The notes: a model not told the origin generated them from the letters alone. 16,736 nucleotides of DNA from an uncultured Lachnospiraceae bacterium (GCA_934418055.1 CAKRWX010000024.1:1-16736); one strand, 5' to 3'. Counted from the stretch's first letter, positions 1 through 8,010 are shown. A program made the numbers and translations.

Positions 1-683
1 ACCTTCACGACTCCAGGACCACTGACGCCTACGTTGATGATAGCATCCGCCTCAGTCACGCCGTGGAAAGCGCCTGCCATAAATGGGTTGTCATCCGGAG
101 CGTTGCAGAATACCACCAGCTTCGCACAGCCTAAGGAATCATTTTCCTTGGTTGCCTCTGCGGTCTTCTTCACGATCTCACCCATCAGGCGGACTGCATC
201 CATATTTAATCCGGTTTTGGTGGAGCCCACGTTAATGGAGCTGCACACCCGCTCTGTCTCTGCCAATGCCTTTGGAATGGAACGGATCAGGTTCTCCTCC
301 GCCGGAGTCATGCCCTTGCTGACTAAAGCAGAATAGCCGCCGATAAAGTTGACACCGATCTCTTTCGCCGCCCGGTCTAAGGTTCTTGCGATGGTCACAA
401 AATCATCCGGGGTCTTGCAGGCCGCGCCGCCTACCAGGGCAATTGGGGTCACAGAAACACGCTTATTGACAATCGGAATTCCAAAATCCCTGGAGATCTC
501 TTCACCAGTAGAAACCAGATTTTTCGCTTTAGAAACAATTTTATTGTAAATTTTCTGATTGAGTGCCTCCAGATCCGAATCACAGCAGTCTAACAGGCTG
601 ATGCCCATGGTGATGGTGCGGACATCCAGCTTCTCATGCTCGATCATATTGTTGGTCTCAATCACTTCAAACATATTCAGCAT
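1..683 (-). CDS. UPF0210 / DUF711 (PFL-like) family protein, N-terminal part
   Basis: This is the first 227 residues of a protein that continues past the left edge; the family is usually about 450 residues, so roughly half is seen. The reading is [20 protein letters not shown]..., followed by the stretches [29 protein letters not shown] and [12 protein letters not shown], which I recognise as typical of UPF0210/DUF711 proteins. These are often annotated 'PFL family protein', a name based on structural likeness to the pyruvate-formate-lyase fold; no reaction is established. The start at 683 is chosen because an AGAAGGAG site lies about 10 bases upstream; the internal Met at 674 would be too far away. 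It begins 19 bases after the ACT-domain gene, a pairing that recurs widely in bacteria and suggests a shared role, possibly ligand sensing by the ACT partner. It is last in the visible part of the polA operon. Confidence 0.9.
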   Translation of the reverse strand, partial: MLNMFEVIETNNMIEHEKLDVRTITMGISLLDCCDSDLEALNQKIYNKIVSKAKNLVSTGEEISRDFGIPIVNKRVSVTPIALVGGAACKTPDDFVTIARTLDRAAKEIGVNFIGGYSALVSKGMTPAEENLIRSIPKALAETERVCSSINVGSTKTGLNMDAVRLMGEIVKKTAEATKENDSLGCAKLVVFCNAPDDNPFMAGAFHGVTEADAIINVGVSGPGVVK

Positions 684-702
684 AAGTCAGGTTCTCCTTC
701 TC

Positions 703-975
703 TTAGATTCTGTGCATTTTGGTAAAAATCTCTTCTCTCTGGCACTTGATCCGGACACCGATCTCTTCGCCTAACTTCTCTAAGTCATCGCAGACGGTCC
801 CAAAAGGTTTATTTGCATGATCCATATCCACGATCATCATCATATTAAAAAATTCCTGTACGATGGTCTGGGAAATGTCCAGAATGTTGATCTGACTGTC
901 TGCCAGATAGGTGCAGACTTTCGCAATGATTCCAACGGTATCTTTTCCTACTACTGTGATAATGGTCTTGTTCAT
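703..975 (-). CDS. ACT-domain protein, UPF0237 family
   Basis: A 90-residue protein made of a single ACT domain (MNKTIITVVGKDTVGIIAKV... ending EEIFTKMHRI), with the family's GKDxxGIIA opening and the DISQTIVQEFFNMM segment. ACT domains bind small ligands such as amino acids, usually as dimers; the ligand of UPF0237 proteins is not known to me. I chose the start at 975, not the in-frame ATG at 981, because the GAGGAG ribosome binding site is only 3 bases from the upstream ATG and 9 bases from this one, and because relatives begin M-K/N-x-I-I-T-V-V-G-K-D. It lies 17 bases after the metallo-hydrolase gene and 19 bases before the UPF0210 gene, so all three should be cotranscribed. The tight link to UPF0210 is the best hint to its job. 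Confidence 0.9.
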   Translation of the reverse strand: MNKTIITVVGKDTVGIIAKVCTYLADSQINILDISQTIVQEFFNMMMIVDMDHANKPFGTVCDDLEKLGEEIGVRIKCQREEIFTKMHRI

Positions 976-992
976 GCTCATATTCTCCTCTT

Positions 993-1790
993 CTATATGG
1001 TGATGATTTCCGACATCTGATCCCGTTTTGCCACGGAGATCTGAAAGTCAGACGCCTTATACGGATGATCGCCCTGGTCGATCTCTAAGCGGACAGTCTG
1101 ATAAGCCAGTTCCTCATAATTATTTTCCCAGCTTAAATGTCCAAGAACCACCTGTTTCAGACGATCATGCAGTATATGATTTAAAAGACGGCCGGCATTG
1201 TCATTGGATAAATGCCCATGGTCGCTTAAAATCCGTTGTTTCAGATAATAGGGATAAGGCCCTGTCTCTAACATTCTCACATCATGGTTTGCTTCTAATA
1301 ATAAAGCGTCCAGTCCCTGGAGATGGTCAATGATATACTGGTCGTAATGGCCCATATCTGTCGCCACTGCCACGGAAGCATGGTCATTCTGGATACGGTA
1401 TGCCACCGGGTTTGCTGCGTCATGGTCGATTTTAAAAGGCTTGATCTCTAAATCTCCCACGGAAAAATCCACATCTGGCTGAATGGGATGAAGCAGTTCT
1501 CTCGGAAACTCTCCTAAAGATTTGATCTTAGTGATCTCCTCCAATGTCTCTTTCGTTCCGTAAATGGGAACCCCCTGCTTTCTCGCTAAAACTCCCAGAC
1601 CTTTCACGTGGTCGGAATGCTCATGGGTGATCATGATCCCATCCAGTTCACTTCCTTTTCTTCCGATCTCATTCAGTCCCTGTTCGATCCTTTTATTGCT
1701 GATTCCCGCGTCCACCAGAATGCTGGTGGTGTCGGAACCAACAAAAATACAGTTACCGCTGCTGCCGCTGGCTATACTCACAAATTGCAT
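993..1790 (-). CDS. walJ: MBL-fold metallo-hydrolase, YycJ/WalJ type
   Basis: A 265-residue metallo-beta-lactamase-fold hydrolase. The metal-binding motif THEHSDH is at residues 55-61. Further likely ligands are Asp145 (ATDMGH), His169 (EANHD), His191/His193 (LSDHGHLS) and His218 (LGHLS). The N-terminus (FVSIASGSSGNC) and the internal segments LGVLARKQGVP and ILSDHGHLSN match B. subtilis YycJ/WalJ closely as I remember that sequence. YycJ is encoded in the WalRK cell-wall regulon of Bacilli; its substrate, possibly a nucleic acid or phosphodiester, is unsettled. Here the gene sits in the polA operon, 44 bases after coaE, with no two-component genes nearby, so a nucleic-acid or general housekeeping role is as plausible as a cell-wall one. 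The start is supported by AAGAAGG 9 bases upstream. No signal peptide is visible, so it should be cytoplasmic. Confidence 0.88.
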   Translation of the reverse strand: MQFVSIASGSSGNCIFVGSDTTSILVDAGISNKRIEQGLNEIGRKGSELDGIMITHEHSDHVKGLGVLARKQGVPIYGTKETLEEITKIKSLGEFPRELLHPIQPDVDFSVGDLEIKPFKIDHDAANPVAYRIQNDHASVAVATDMGHYDQYIIDHLQGLDALLLEANHDVRMLETGPYPYYLKQRILSDHGHLSNDNAGRLLNHILHDRLKQVVLGHLSWENNYEELAYQTVRLEIDQGDHPYKASDFQISVAKRDQMSEIITI

Positions 1791-1834
1791 CTACATTATC
1801 CTTCTTAATTTTGCTTTTATCCCTCAGTAAATCT

Positions 1835-2428
1835 TTATCCTAATATATCTTTTAACTGGGCTTTGATATCTTCTGGAGAACCATTGTTATCCAGTTCCCG
1901 GTCTGACAGGCTCCGGTACTCCTCCTCAGACAGCTGGTTTGCCATCATCTGAAAGCATTTTTCCCGGCTGTAACCGCGGTTTTCCATCAGACGGCTGATT
2001 CTGGTTTCTCTTAAGGTATAAAGATACCACACTTCCTGGTAAATGTCACCTGGATTTTTGTCCGGAACTGCAGTTTCTACGATCACCAGTCCCCGCTGGA
2101 TTTCCCGGACTCTTTTATGGATCCAGTTCCAGACCAGGGGGTGAATGATGGCGTTAACCTGCTCTAAAGCCTCTGGATTCTGGAATATTTTCCTCGCAAA
2201 TGCGGCCCTGTCAAGATTTCCCTCCGGATCCAGGATCTCACGCCCAAAGGTTTCTGTCAACTGCGCCAACCCCGGCTGTCCTTTCTCTTCCAGGTGCTTT
2301 GCCACTTCATCCGCCTGGATCACCACCGCCTGGTAATCTTCCTTTAAAATATCTAAAACCCGGCTTTTTCCAGTTCCCACGCCGCCGATCAGTTCCACTA
2401 CTATTTTCTTGCTTCTGTTTTCTTCCAT
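1835..2428 (-). CDS. coaE: dephospho-CoA kinase
   Basis: CoaE phosphorylates the 3'-hydroxyl of dephospho-CoA with ATP, the last step of coenzyme A synthesis, in the cytoplasm. The 197-residue product has the P-loop GGVGTGKS (residues 15-22), the substrate-side Asp in QADEVAKHL (Asp40), the IIHPLVW helix (94-100), a lid region with Arg residues (140-151) and a C-terminal DNNGS typical of the family. Length fits CoaE (about 200). The usual hydrophobic VPLLFE-type segment after the core strand is replaced by VETAVPDKNPG (117-127), a local divergence. I start at ATG 2428, which has AAAAGG 8 bases upstream; a longer reading from TTG at 2458 has no convincing site. It follows polA after 66 bases and precedes the metallo-hydrolase by 44 bases. 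polA-coaE adjacency is common in Firmicutes. Confidence 0.92.
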   Translation of the reverse strand: MEENRSKKIVVELIGGVGTGKSRVLDILKEDYQAVVIQADEVAKHLEEKGQPGLAQLTETFGREILDPEGNLDRAAFARKIFQNPEALEQVNAIIHPLVWNWIHKRVREIQRGLVIVETAVPDKNPGDIYQEVWYLYTLRETRISRLMENRGYSREKCFQMMANQLSEEEYRSLSDRELDNNGSPEDIKAQLKDILG

Positions 2429-2456
2429 ATCTGCTGCCTTTTCTTTATCGAACAGC

Positions 2457-2479
2457 AACGGTTTTGCATCTTCACCGTT
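2457..2479. repeat. inverted repeat in the polA-coaE junction
   Basis: AACGGT and ACCGTT form a perfect 6-base inverted repeat around an 11-base loop, between the polA stop and the coaE start. No T-run follows on either strand, so it does not look like a terminator. It might be an RNA-stability or processing hairpin in the operon transcript, or chance. Confidence 0.35.
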
Positions 2480-2494
2480 ACACCGACTGTCTAT

Positions 2495-5131
2495 TTATTT
2501 CGCGTCAAACCAGTTATCCCCACTGTGGGCTTCCACCTCCAGGGATACCTTTAACTCTGCCGCATGTTTCATCTGTTCTTCAAGAAGGGTGGTCACCTGT
2601 TCCAGTTCTTCTTTCCAGGTTTCCACCAGAAGTTCATCGTGTACCTGAAGTACAATCCGGGATTTCAGATTCCGCTTCCGCAGCTCCCGATCCACGGCGA
2701 TCATGGCCAATTTCATAATATCCGCCGCCGTTCCCTGGATCGGGGAGTTCATGGCAACACGCTCACCGAAGGAACGCTGCATAAAGTTGGCGGATTTTAA
2801 CTCCGGGATCGGTCTGCGGCGGCCATACATGGTCTCTACATAGCCCATCTCCTTGCCCTTAGCTACCTCGCCGTCCAGGAATTTCTTCACGCCCGGATAG
2901 GTCTCAAAATACTTATTGATGTATTCCAGAGCCTCTTTCCGGCTGATGCTCAAGTCCTCGCTGAGACCGAAGGCGCTGATTCCGTATACGATACCGAAAT
3001 TGACCGCTTTCGCATTTCGTCTCTGAAGCGGTGTCACCTCATTTAACGGAATATGGAATACTTCCGATGCCGTGATTGCGTGAATATCCTGGGCGTCCCG
3101 GTAAGCGCCGATCAGACGCTCATCGCCAGACATATGGGCCAGAATACGAAGCTCGATCTGGGAATAATCCGCGTCCACAAAGGTGTAACCCTCTTCCGGC
3201 ACAAATACCTTGCGGATCTCTCTTCCCAGTTCCATGCGGACCGGAATATTCTGCAGGTTCGGCTCGGTACTGCTGATTCGTCCGGTGGCTGTGATGGTCT
3301 GGTTGAAGGTTCCGTGGATCCGTCCGTCCTCCCGGATGAAGCCATATAAGCCCTCTGCGTAAGTGGAATTTAACTTGGTCAGCTGACGGTACTCCAGAAT
3401 ATCGTGGACCACCGGATAATCCGGTGCCAGCTTCTCCAGCACATCCGCCGCTGTCGAATAGCCGGTTTTCGTCTTCTTACCGTGGGGAAGCTGCATTTTC
3501 TCAAATAAGATCTCGCCAAGCTGTTTCGGAGAATTGATGTTGAAGGTCTCCCCTGCTTCCTCATAGATCTGCTGCTCCAGCTGAGTGATCTTAACCTTTA
3601 ATTTATCGCCATAGGCTTTTAATGCCTCTTTCTCTACCTTGATTCCAGCCCGCTCCATGTGATACAGGCTGTAGATCAGCGGCATTTCCATATTCAAGAA
3701 CAGGTCCCACATGGTCTCCTGTTTCAACTTCTCTTCCAGAACCGGAGCGGCTTTCCAGGCGATGTAGCCCATGTAGCAGAGACAGGTACCAGCCTTGTCA
3801 TTTCCATTTTCCAGTTCTTTTCCTAAAAACAGCTTGCCAAGAAGGTCTGCCTTAGAAGGAACAGTCATGCCAAGATAGTCTCTGGCCAGGTCATCGTAAT
3901 CATAGGTATCTTTCAATGGATTTAACAGATATCCCGCCACCTGGGCGTCGCGGGCGCTGCTGCCGTCCTCCACCTCTAAATAAGGAAGCTGTTTCTTCAG
4001 ATCCAGCACCCAGGCGGATTCCGCCGTTTTCACCAGACGGCTCATGGTATCTGCCAGATACTGTCCCGTCAGAAATCCCTCTGCGGCAATGCCATAGACT
4101 GCCTCCTCGCCAAAGCACAGCGCCAGTCCGTAGATCTGTCCCTGTTCCACCACCAGCTGCATACCCAGATTTTTCTCTTTCTCCGCTTTTGCGAAGATCT
4201 CCTCTGCCTGTCCAAAATCCCGGATGATCTGGAAATGAGACGCCACATCCGGTGCCGCCATGTGATCCGCATCAAACCGGGCCAGAATGGACTTAAACTC
4301 CAGTCTCTTCATATATTCATAGGCTTCCTGGGTGTAAAGGTTGCCAACTTCCATGTCTGCATAAGAAAATTCAATAGGACAGTCGATACAGATGGTGGCC
4401 AGTTCCTTGCTCATCTGGGCCATATCATAATGCTCCGCCAAAGCTTTCTGGGCTCTCGGCGGCTTGATCTCACTTAAATGCTCGTAAGCATTCTCGATGC
4501 TTCCGTAAGCCACGATCAGATTGGTTGCTGTCTTCTCACCGATGCTTGGCACACCCGGAATATTATCAGACGCATCGCCCATCAGCGCCTTCACATCAAT
4601 AAATTCGATCGGCGTCACCTGGTATTCCCGCTTCACATCCTCCGGATAATAATCATGAATCTCCGTTCCACCGCGGCTGGTCTTCGGGATCCGGATCTTG
4701 ATATGGGTATCTGCAAGCTGCAGTAAATCCCGATCTCCAGATACCACGGACACCTCCACCCCATTGGCCGCATTTTTCTTTGCCAGAGTTCCTAAAATGT
4801 CATCCGCCTCAAACCCAGGAAGCGTCATAATCGGAATGTTCATGGACGCCAGTACCTCTTTCATCAGCGGCACCTGCTCCCGCAGCTCCTCCGGCATCGG
4901 TTTTCTGGTCCCCTTGTAAGCGTCATACATCTTATGACGGAAAGTCGGCTCTTTTAAGTCAAATGCCACCGCCAGATGATCCGCCTTCTCTTCTTCTAAG
5001 ATCTTAAACATAATATTGAGGAACCCGTACACCGCATTGGTGTGAAGTCCCTCAGAATTGGTCAGATCCGGCACTCCGTAAAATGCCCGGTTTAAAATGC
5101 TATGTCCATCGATCAGCACTAATTTATCCAT
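2495..5131 (-). CDS. polA: DNA polymerase I
   Basis: An 878-residue family A polymerase that fills gaps and removes RNA primers during lagging-strand synthesis and repair. Domain order: 5'-nuclease (about 1-290, acidic residues in LIDGH, FEADD 107-111, SGDRD 131-135 and GDASDN 185-190), a degenerate 3'-5' exonuclease domain (about 300-480), then the polymerase (about 490-878). Polymerase motif A is DADYSQIELR with catalytic Asp655; the O helix is RRNAKAVNFGIVYG with Arg704, Lys708, Phe712 and Tyr716; motif C is VHDE with Asp832. The exonuclease DxE motif is absent (MQLVVEQGQ near 324-332), so proofreading is very probably lost, as in many Firmicutes PolA proteins. The start has AGGAG 6 bases upstream. 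It begins 15 bases after the zinc-finger gene, in the same operon. Confidence 0.98.
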   Translation of the reverse strand: MDKLVLIDGHSILNRAFYGVPDLTNSEGLHTNAVYGFLNIMFKILEEEKADHLAVAFDLKEPTFRHKMYDAYKGTRKPMPEELREQVPLMKEVLASMNIPIMTLPGFEADDILGTLAKKNAANGVEVSVVSGDRDLLQLADTHIKIRIPKTSRGGTEIHDYYPEDVKREYQVTPIEFIDVKALMGDASDNIPGVPSIGEKTATNLIVAYGSIENAYEHLSEIKPPRAQKALAEHYDMAQMSKELATICIDCPIEFSYADMEVGNLYTQEAYEYMKRLEFKSILARFDADHMAAPDVASHFQIIRDFGQAEEIFAKAEKEKNLGMQLVVEQGQIYGLALCFGEEAVYGIAAEGFLTGQYLADTMSRLVKTAESAWVLDLKKQLPYLEVEDGSSARDAQVAGYLLNPLKDTYDYDDLARDYLGMTVPSKADLLGKLFLGKELENGNDKAGTCLCYMGYIAWKAAPVLEEKLKQETMWDLFLNMEMPLIYSLYHMERAGIKVEKEALKAYGDKLKVKITQLEQQIYEEAGETFNINSPKQLGEILFEKMQLPHGKKTKTGYSTAADVLEKLAPDYPVVHDILEYRQLTKLNSTYAEGLYGFIREDGRIHGTFNQTITATGRISSTEPNLQNIPVRMELGREIRKVFVPEEGYTFVDADYSQIELRILAHMSGDERLIGAYRDAQDIHAITASEVFHIPLNEVTPLQRRNAKAVNFGIVYGISAFGLSEDLSISRKEALEYINKYFETYPGVKKFLDGEVAKGKEMGYVETMYGRRRPIPELKSANFMQRSFGERVAMNSPIQGTAADIMKLAMIAVDRELRKRNLKSRIVLQVHDELLVETWKEELEQVTTLLEEQMKHAAELKVSLEVEAHSGDNWFDAK

Positions 5132-5146
5132 CGCTGTCTCCTCTCA

Positions 5147-5494
5147 TCAAAAAATTCCACACTGCCACCAGATCCGCGCCTGCAGTACCAGCATCATGGC
5201 CACACTGATCACAATCAGTGTATCCGCTGCGTACCGCGCCACATCCAGCACATGGATTCCGTGAAGTCTCTGTCTGGAAGCCTGAAGATCCGCCTCCATA
5301 TCTCCCTTAATATTATAATGCCCGGTATCCTTGTCTAACTGCCGGATACCCGCTTCCACTGTATAATAAATTTCCAGTTCTTCCTTACAGTTGGGACAGA
5401 CCTCAATATGTTCCAGAAATTCCGACATGGTATCATCATCCAGCTGATGACGAATATAAGGAATTACCAGGCTTTCCGCTTCTTTACAAGTCAT
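5147..5494 (-). CDS. small membrane protein with zf-HC2 (anti-sigma-like) zinc finger
   Basis: A 115-residue protein. The N-terminal half carries an HxxxCxxC zinc-finger signature (His29, Cys33, Cys36, in the LEHIEVCPNC segment), as in zf-HC2/ZAS anti-sigma domains that clamp ECF sigma factors. One hydrophobic segment (about 88-106, ADTLIVISVAMMLVL) should anchor it in the membrane with the zinc finger in the cytoplasm; only about nine residues follow. The start at 5494 has a GGTGGGAG site close upstream. A longer in-frame ATG at 5539 overlaps the promoter -10 box and has no site, so I reject it. It is the first gene of the polA operon, 15 bases before polA. No sigma factor gene is adjacent, so anti-sigma activity is only an inference from the fold; it might bind another cytoplasmic partner. 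Confidence 0.85.
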   Translation of the reverse strand: MTCKEAESLVIPYIRHQLDDDTMSEFLEHIEVCPNCKEELEIYYTVEAGIRQLDKDTGHYNIKGDMEADLQASRQRLHGIHVLDVARYAADTLIVISVAMMLVLQARIWWQCGIF

Positions 5495-5534
5495 CTGTCT
5501 CCCACCTTTCTTATTCTCTAACTGACGTGCTTCT

Positions 5535-5563
5535 ATCATACACTAGAAACAAATGGATTTCAA
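5535..5563 (-). promoter_or_regulatory. sigma-A-type promoter for the zinc finger-polA operon
   Basis: On the minus strand TTGAAA (5563-5558) and TATGAT (5540-5535) are separated by exactly 17 bases. Transcription would begin near 5528, about 35 bases before the first start codon at 5494. It is the only good promoter seen for the six-gene operon running to the left edge. Confidence 0.75.
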
Positions 5564-5609
5564 GAAAGAATCCCCTCTGCAAAAATTTCACCGATATTCA
5601 CAAAAACAC

Positions 5610-5638
5610 TTGCCAAAACCATCATCCTATGCTAAAAT
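5610..5638 (+). promoter_or_regulatory. sigma-A-type promoter for tRNA-Leu
   Basis: TTGCCA (5610-5615) and TAAAAT (5633-5638) with a 17-base spacer. Expected initiation near 5645 leaves a leader of about 30 bases before the tRNA at 5675. It points away from the polA operon promoter, about 50 bases away. Confidence 0.75.
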
Positions 5639-5674
5639 AATCAATGTTGTATGATAATTTCGTACAATTTAGGA

Positions 5675-5757
5675 GCCGGCTTGTCGGAATGGCAGACGAG
5701 GTGGACTCAAAATCCATTGGTAGCGATACCGTGCGGGTTCAAGTCCCGCAGCCGGCA
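5675..5757 (+). tRNA. tRNA-Leu (anticodon CAA)
   Basis: An 83-base class II tRNA reading UUG codons. The acceptor stem pairs GCCGGCT (5675-5681) with AGCCGGC (5750-5756), with discriminator A at 5757. The anticodon stem pairs GTGGA with TCCAT around the loop CTCAAAA, giving anticodon CAA at 5708-5710. The long variable arm folds as GGTA-GCGA-TACC, as expected for leucine tRNA. The T arm is GCGGG-TTCAAGT-CCCGC. The 3' CCA is not encoded (CTC follows), so it must be added by a nucleotidyltransferase. It stands alone with its own promoter and terminator. Confidence 0.95.
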
Positions 5758-5775
5758 CTCCTTGGCAGGGGCGAA

Positions 5776-5825
5776 AGTCTTAAGAGTAACATTGTATATG
5801 TTATTTTTAAGGCTTTTTCTTTTTG
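5776..5825 (+). terminator. intrinsic terminator of tRNA-Leu
   Basis: A 17-base-pair stem including several G-U pairs (5776-5792 with 5798-5814) closes a 5-base loop and is followed directly by TTTTCTTTTTG. Position and orientation fit termination of the tRNA transcript. Confidence 0.8.
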
Positions 5826-5830
5826 TAAAC

Positions 5831-5880
5831 AAAAAAGCCGATGGATTCTGGAACTTCTCTCCAGTCACATCGGCTTTTTC
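5831..5880. terminator. bidirectional terminator between tRNA-Leu and the MFS gene
   Basis: AAAAAGCCGATG (from 5832) pairs with CATCGGCTTTTT (5868-5879); an inner CTGGA/TCCAG pair extends the hairpin. A-run on one side and T-run on the other make it work in both directions. It lies 15 bases after the MFS stop codon and is likely its main terminator, with back-up use by the tRNA. Confidence 0.85.
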
Positions 5881-5894
5881 TATAAAATTATATT

Positions 5895-7043
5895 CTATTC
5901 TTCCCCGCTAACTCTCTTCACCAACACCGCGAACACCAAAAGTCCCACGCAAGGCACAATATTGGAAGCCATGCCTACGCTCAAGCCCGCGTACTGAGAA
6001 ATGATTCCGGTAACCCAGGGCATGATGATGGCTCCGCTGCTGGCAGCTGGAAGCATGACGCCGATGCTGGTGGCACTGGTCATCTTGCCGGCGCTGGCTA
6101 CAGCGGTTGGGTTCATACCTGCCATGGCAAAAGCAAAAGCAAATAACAACAGGATTGCCGGGATCTGGCTGCCTGCCATCATCATTCCAAGATAGAACAC
6201 GATACAGCCTGCCCCCATCTTGATCATAGCAGAATAAGCATTTTTGATCGGGAATACGAAGGCAATCAGCATTCTGGCGATCAGCGTTGCTGTCCACATC
6301 ACCGTCACGGTGTAAGTACTTAACATACCGGAAATGATACCGCTGTCCTTAAAATATGTAACCATCCAGCCATTGACACTGAATTCTGCTGCATTCTGGC
6401 AGAATAACAGTCCCGTTAAAAGCCAGAATTTCTTACTCTTTAAAAAGCTCCAGTCCGTAGTCTTCTCTTTTGTTTTTCCTTTTCCTTCCATCGGCGCTGA
6501 CATGAAGATCAGCCACATCACCAGTCCTGCTGCCGCCAGAATAAATAATGGCACCAGAGTTCCTTTTTTCGCCGCAAATGCCACAAAAAACGGGCACAAT
6601 AAAGCGCCGGTCGCATAACAGCTGTGCATAATGTTCATGCCCTTGGTGCGGTTTGCGCTGTTGTCCCCAACCAGAATCGTACAGGTATTTAAGGTACATC
6701 CCTTTGCGATTCCCAGCAGGAAGAATGACAGCATCAGAAGCACCATCAGACCGCTTAATCCCATGCACAGATAACCAATGGCGTAACCGGAAGTCAGAAT
6801 CGCCACGGTCTTTCTGGTTCCGATCTTTCCAGGCAGAATTCCTGTCACAAAACCAGAAATCAGATTGCCGATACTCATCAATGACAGTAACGTTCCTGTC
6901 ATTCCATATTCAAATCCGTACATCTCCTGCAGCAGACTGACGATGATTCCGCTGCTGATGACGCAGATTCCGCTGATAAAAAACGCCAGAAATCCGGAAT
7001 TTCTCTGCCGGATCTGCTTTTTCTCCATTGTTACTTGTTCCAT
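5895..7043 (-). CDS. MFS transporter
   Basis: A 382-residue, very hydrophobic protein with about 12 predicted membrane segments in two halves, divided by a charged cytoplasmic loop (about 183-206, PMEGKGKTKEKTTDW). The loop between segments 2 and 3 has a motif A-like sequence, GILPGKIGTRKTV (68-80). The segment NIMHSCYATGALLCPFF (137-153) resembles the corresponding helix of FucP/FHS-type sugar-proton symporters, so a sugar or related small solute is a guess; the substrate cannot be read from the sequence. The start at 7043 has AAGGAG 7 bases upstream; Met6 is a less well placed alternative. It is a single-gene unit, ends at the bidirectional terminator, and is divergent from the lipoprotein-upp unit, sharing promoter DNA with it. 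Confidence 0.88.
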   Translation of the reverse strand: MEQVTMEKKQIRQRNSGFLAFFISGICVISSGIIVSLLQEMYGFEYGMTGTLLSLMSIGNLISGFVTGILPGKIGTRKTVAILTSGYAIGYLCMGLSGLMVLLMLSFFLLGIAKGCTLNTCTILVGDNSANRTKGMNIMHSCYATGALLCPFFVAFAAKKGTLVPLFILAAAGLVMWLIFMSAPMEGKGKTKEKTTDWSFLKSKKFWLLTGLLFCQNAAEFSVNGWMVTYFKDSGIISGMLSTYTVTVMWTATLIARMLIAFVFPIKNAYSAMIKMGAGCIVFYLGMMMAGSQIPAILLLFAFAFAMAGMNPTAVASAGKMTSATSIGVMLPAASSGAIIMPWVTGIISQYAGLSVGMASNIVPCVGLLVFAVLVKRVSGEE

Positions 7044-7090
7044 ATCCCCTCTCCTTTTTCCCCTTAAGAATATTTTAAAACAATATTTAT

Positions 7091-7119
7091 ATTATAACTT
7101 AAAAATAAAGATTTCAAAA
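7091..7119 (-). promoter_or_regulatory. promoter for the MFS gene
   Basis: A perfect TATAAT on the minus strand (7096-7091) with TTTTGA at 17 bases (7119-7114), or TTGAAA at 15 bases (7117-7112). Initiation near 7084 gives a leader of about 40 bases. Confidence 0.65.
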
Positions 7120-7140
7120 GCACTTTATTTATAGTATAAT
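7112..7140 (+). promoter_or_regulatory. promoter for the lipoprotein-upp unit
   Basis: TATAAT at 7135-7140 with a weak TTTCAA -35 element (7112-7117) at 17 bases. The same six bases read as TTGAAA on the other strand, so the -35 regions of the two divergent promoters overlap. Confidence 0.6.
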
Positions 7141-7182
7141 AAAATTGTTTGTAATTTTACATGATTTCAAAGGAGGAACTGC

Positions 7183-8010
7183 ATGCGAAAGAAAACGTTA
7201 CTGCTCTTTCTTCTGGCCGCCAGCGTCATGGCAACCGGAGGCTGCCGCAAAAAGAGTCAGGAAAAAATGGATTTAACCAGCACCCATACAACAGCTGCGG
7301 AGACCATGGCTCCTGAAACCACAGCAGCGGAGACGGAAGTCTCCACAGAAGCCGAAGAAACAACCCAGGCAGCCAATGCATCTGCTGGTGTTTCCGGTTC
7401 TACCAAGATAGAAACCTATCATCCAAAGGATTTTCCAACCGGTTCCATCTCTTATCCAGTGGTAGCCCATATGAAGGATGAAGCAAAACAGAATCAGGTC
7501 AACGATCTGCTTTATGAGAACGCTATTTCCATCTGTGATTCCCTGGATCTGAAAAATATGGATTATCTGACAATCGACTGCAAGGTTGTCTCTCTGGATA
7601 CCAGCCGCATCACTGTTGTATACCAGGGAGAATACTACGTCAAACAAGGAGCTTATCCGGTACAGATTTTCTACGCCAACACCGTGGATTTAAACCAGGT
7701 AAAATCTTTAGGAATCAATGATTACTCCGACGCCTACACCATGGCAGGCTACTTAATGTCCGATGATGTGTGTTTCGTTGACGCGGACCCGAAGCTGACA
7801 TCTTCTCTCCGGGATTACCGTTCTGATCAGAGTATCGATTATTTTACCGATCTCTTGAACAAGGCTGATTTTCCATCGAAAACTGAGGACGCCTCCATTT
7901 TCCCGGAATCCTTCAGCTATTTAAGCAACAGCACCCTGTATTTTTCAATTCCGGTTCCACACGCCCTGGGAGATTATGCCATTGTGGCATATCCTATGGA
8001 TGGAAAATAA
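7183..8010 (+). CDS. secreted lipoprotein with Thr/Glu-rich linker, DUF4163/PdaC-like
   Basis: A 275-residue protein. It has a lipoprotein signal peptide (basic MRKK, hydrophobic core, cleavage before Cys21 in ATGGC), so it should be anchored to the outer face of the membrane. Residues about 28-72 are a Thr/Ala/Glu-rich linker, and about 80-275 form the folded domain. The segment [19 protein letters not shown], followed by a strand-rich region with [17 protein letters not shown] and NTVDLNQ, resembles the DUF4163/DUF3298 (PdaC/RsiV-like) fold. I hold this as a moderate inference; no catalytic residues can be named. The start has AGGAGG 6 bases upstream. It lies 34 bases before upp with no terminator between, so the two are probably cotranscribed, although no functional tie is obvious. 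Confidence 0.85.
   Translation: MRKKTLLLFLLAASVMATGGCRKKSQEKMDLTSTHTTAAETMAPETTAAETEVSTEAEETTQAANASAGVSGSTKIETYHPKDFPTGSISYPVVAHMKDEAKQNQVNDLLYENAISICDSLDLKNMDYLTIDCKVVSLDTSRITVVYQGEYYVKQGAYPVQIFYANTVDLNQVKSLGINDYSDAYTMAGYLMSDDVCFVDADPKLTSSLRDYRSDQSIDYFTDLLNKADFPSKTEDASIFPESFSYLSNSTLYFSIPVPHALGDYAIVAYPMDGK

Noticed and set aside
4000..4240. Loss of the 3'-5' exonuclease motif in PolA.
   Set aside because: Real, but common among Firmicutes PolA enzymes; noted in the feature, not a novelty.
5495..5539. A longer start for the zinc-finger gene at 5539.
   Set aside because: The ATG overlaps the -10 box of the promoter and would lie upstream of the transcription start.
5675..5894. tRNA-Leu as an integration site for a mobile element.
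   Set aside because: No integrase, no repeated tRNA 3' end and no phage-like genes are visible; the flanks are ordinary terminators.
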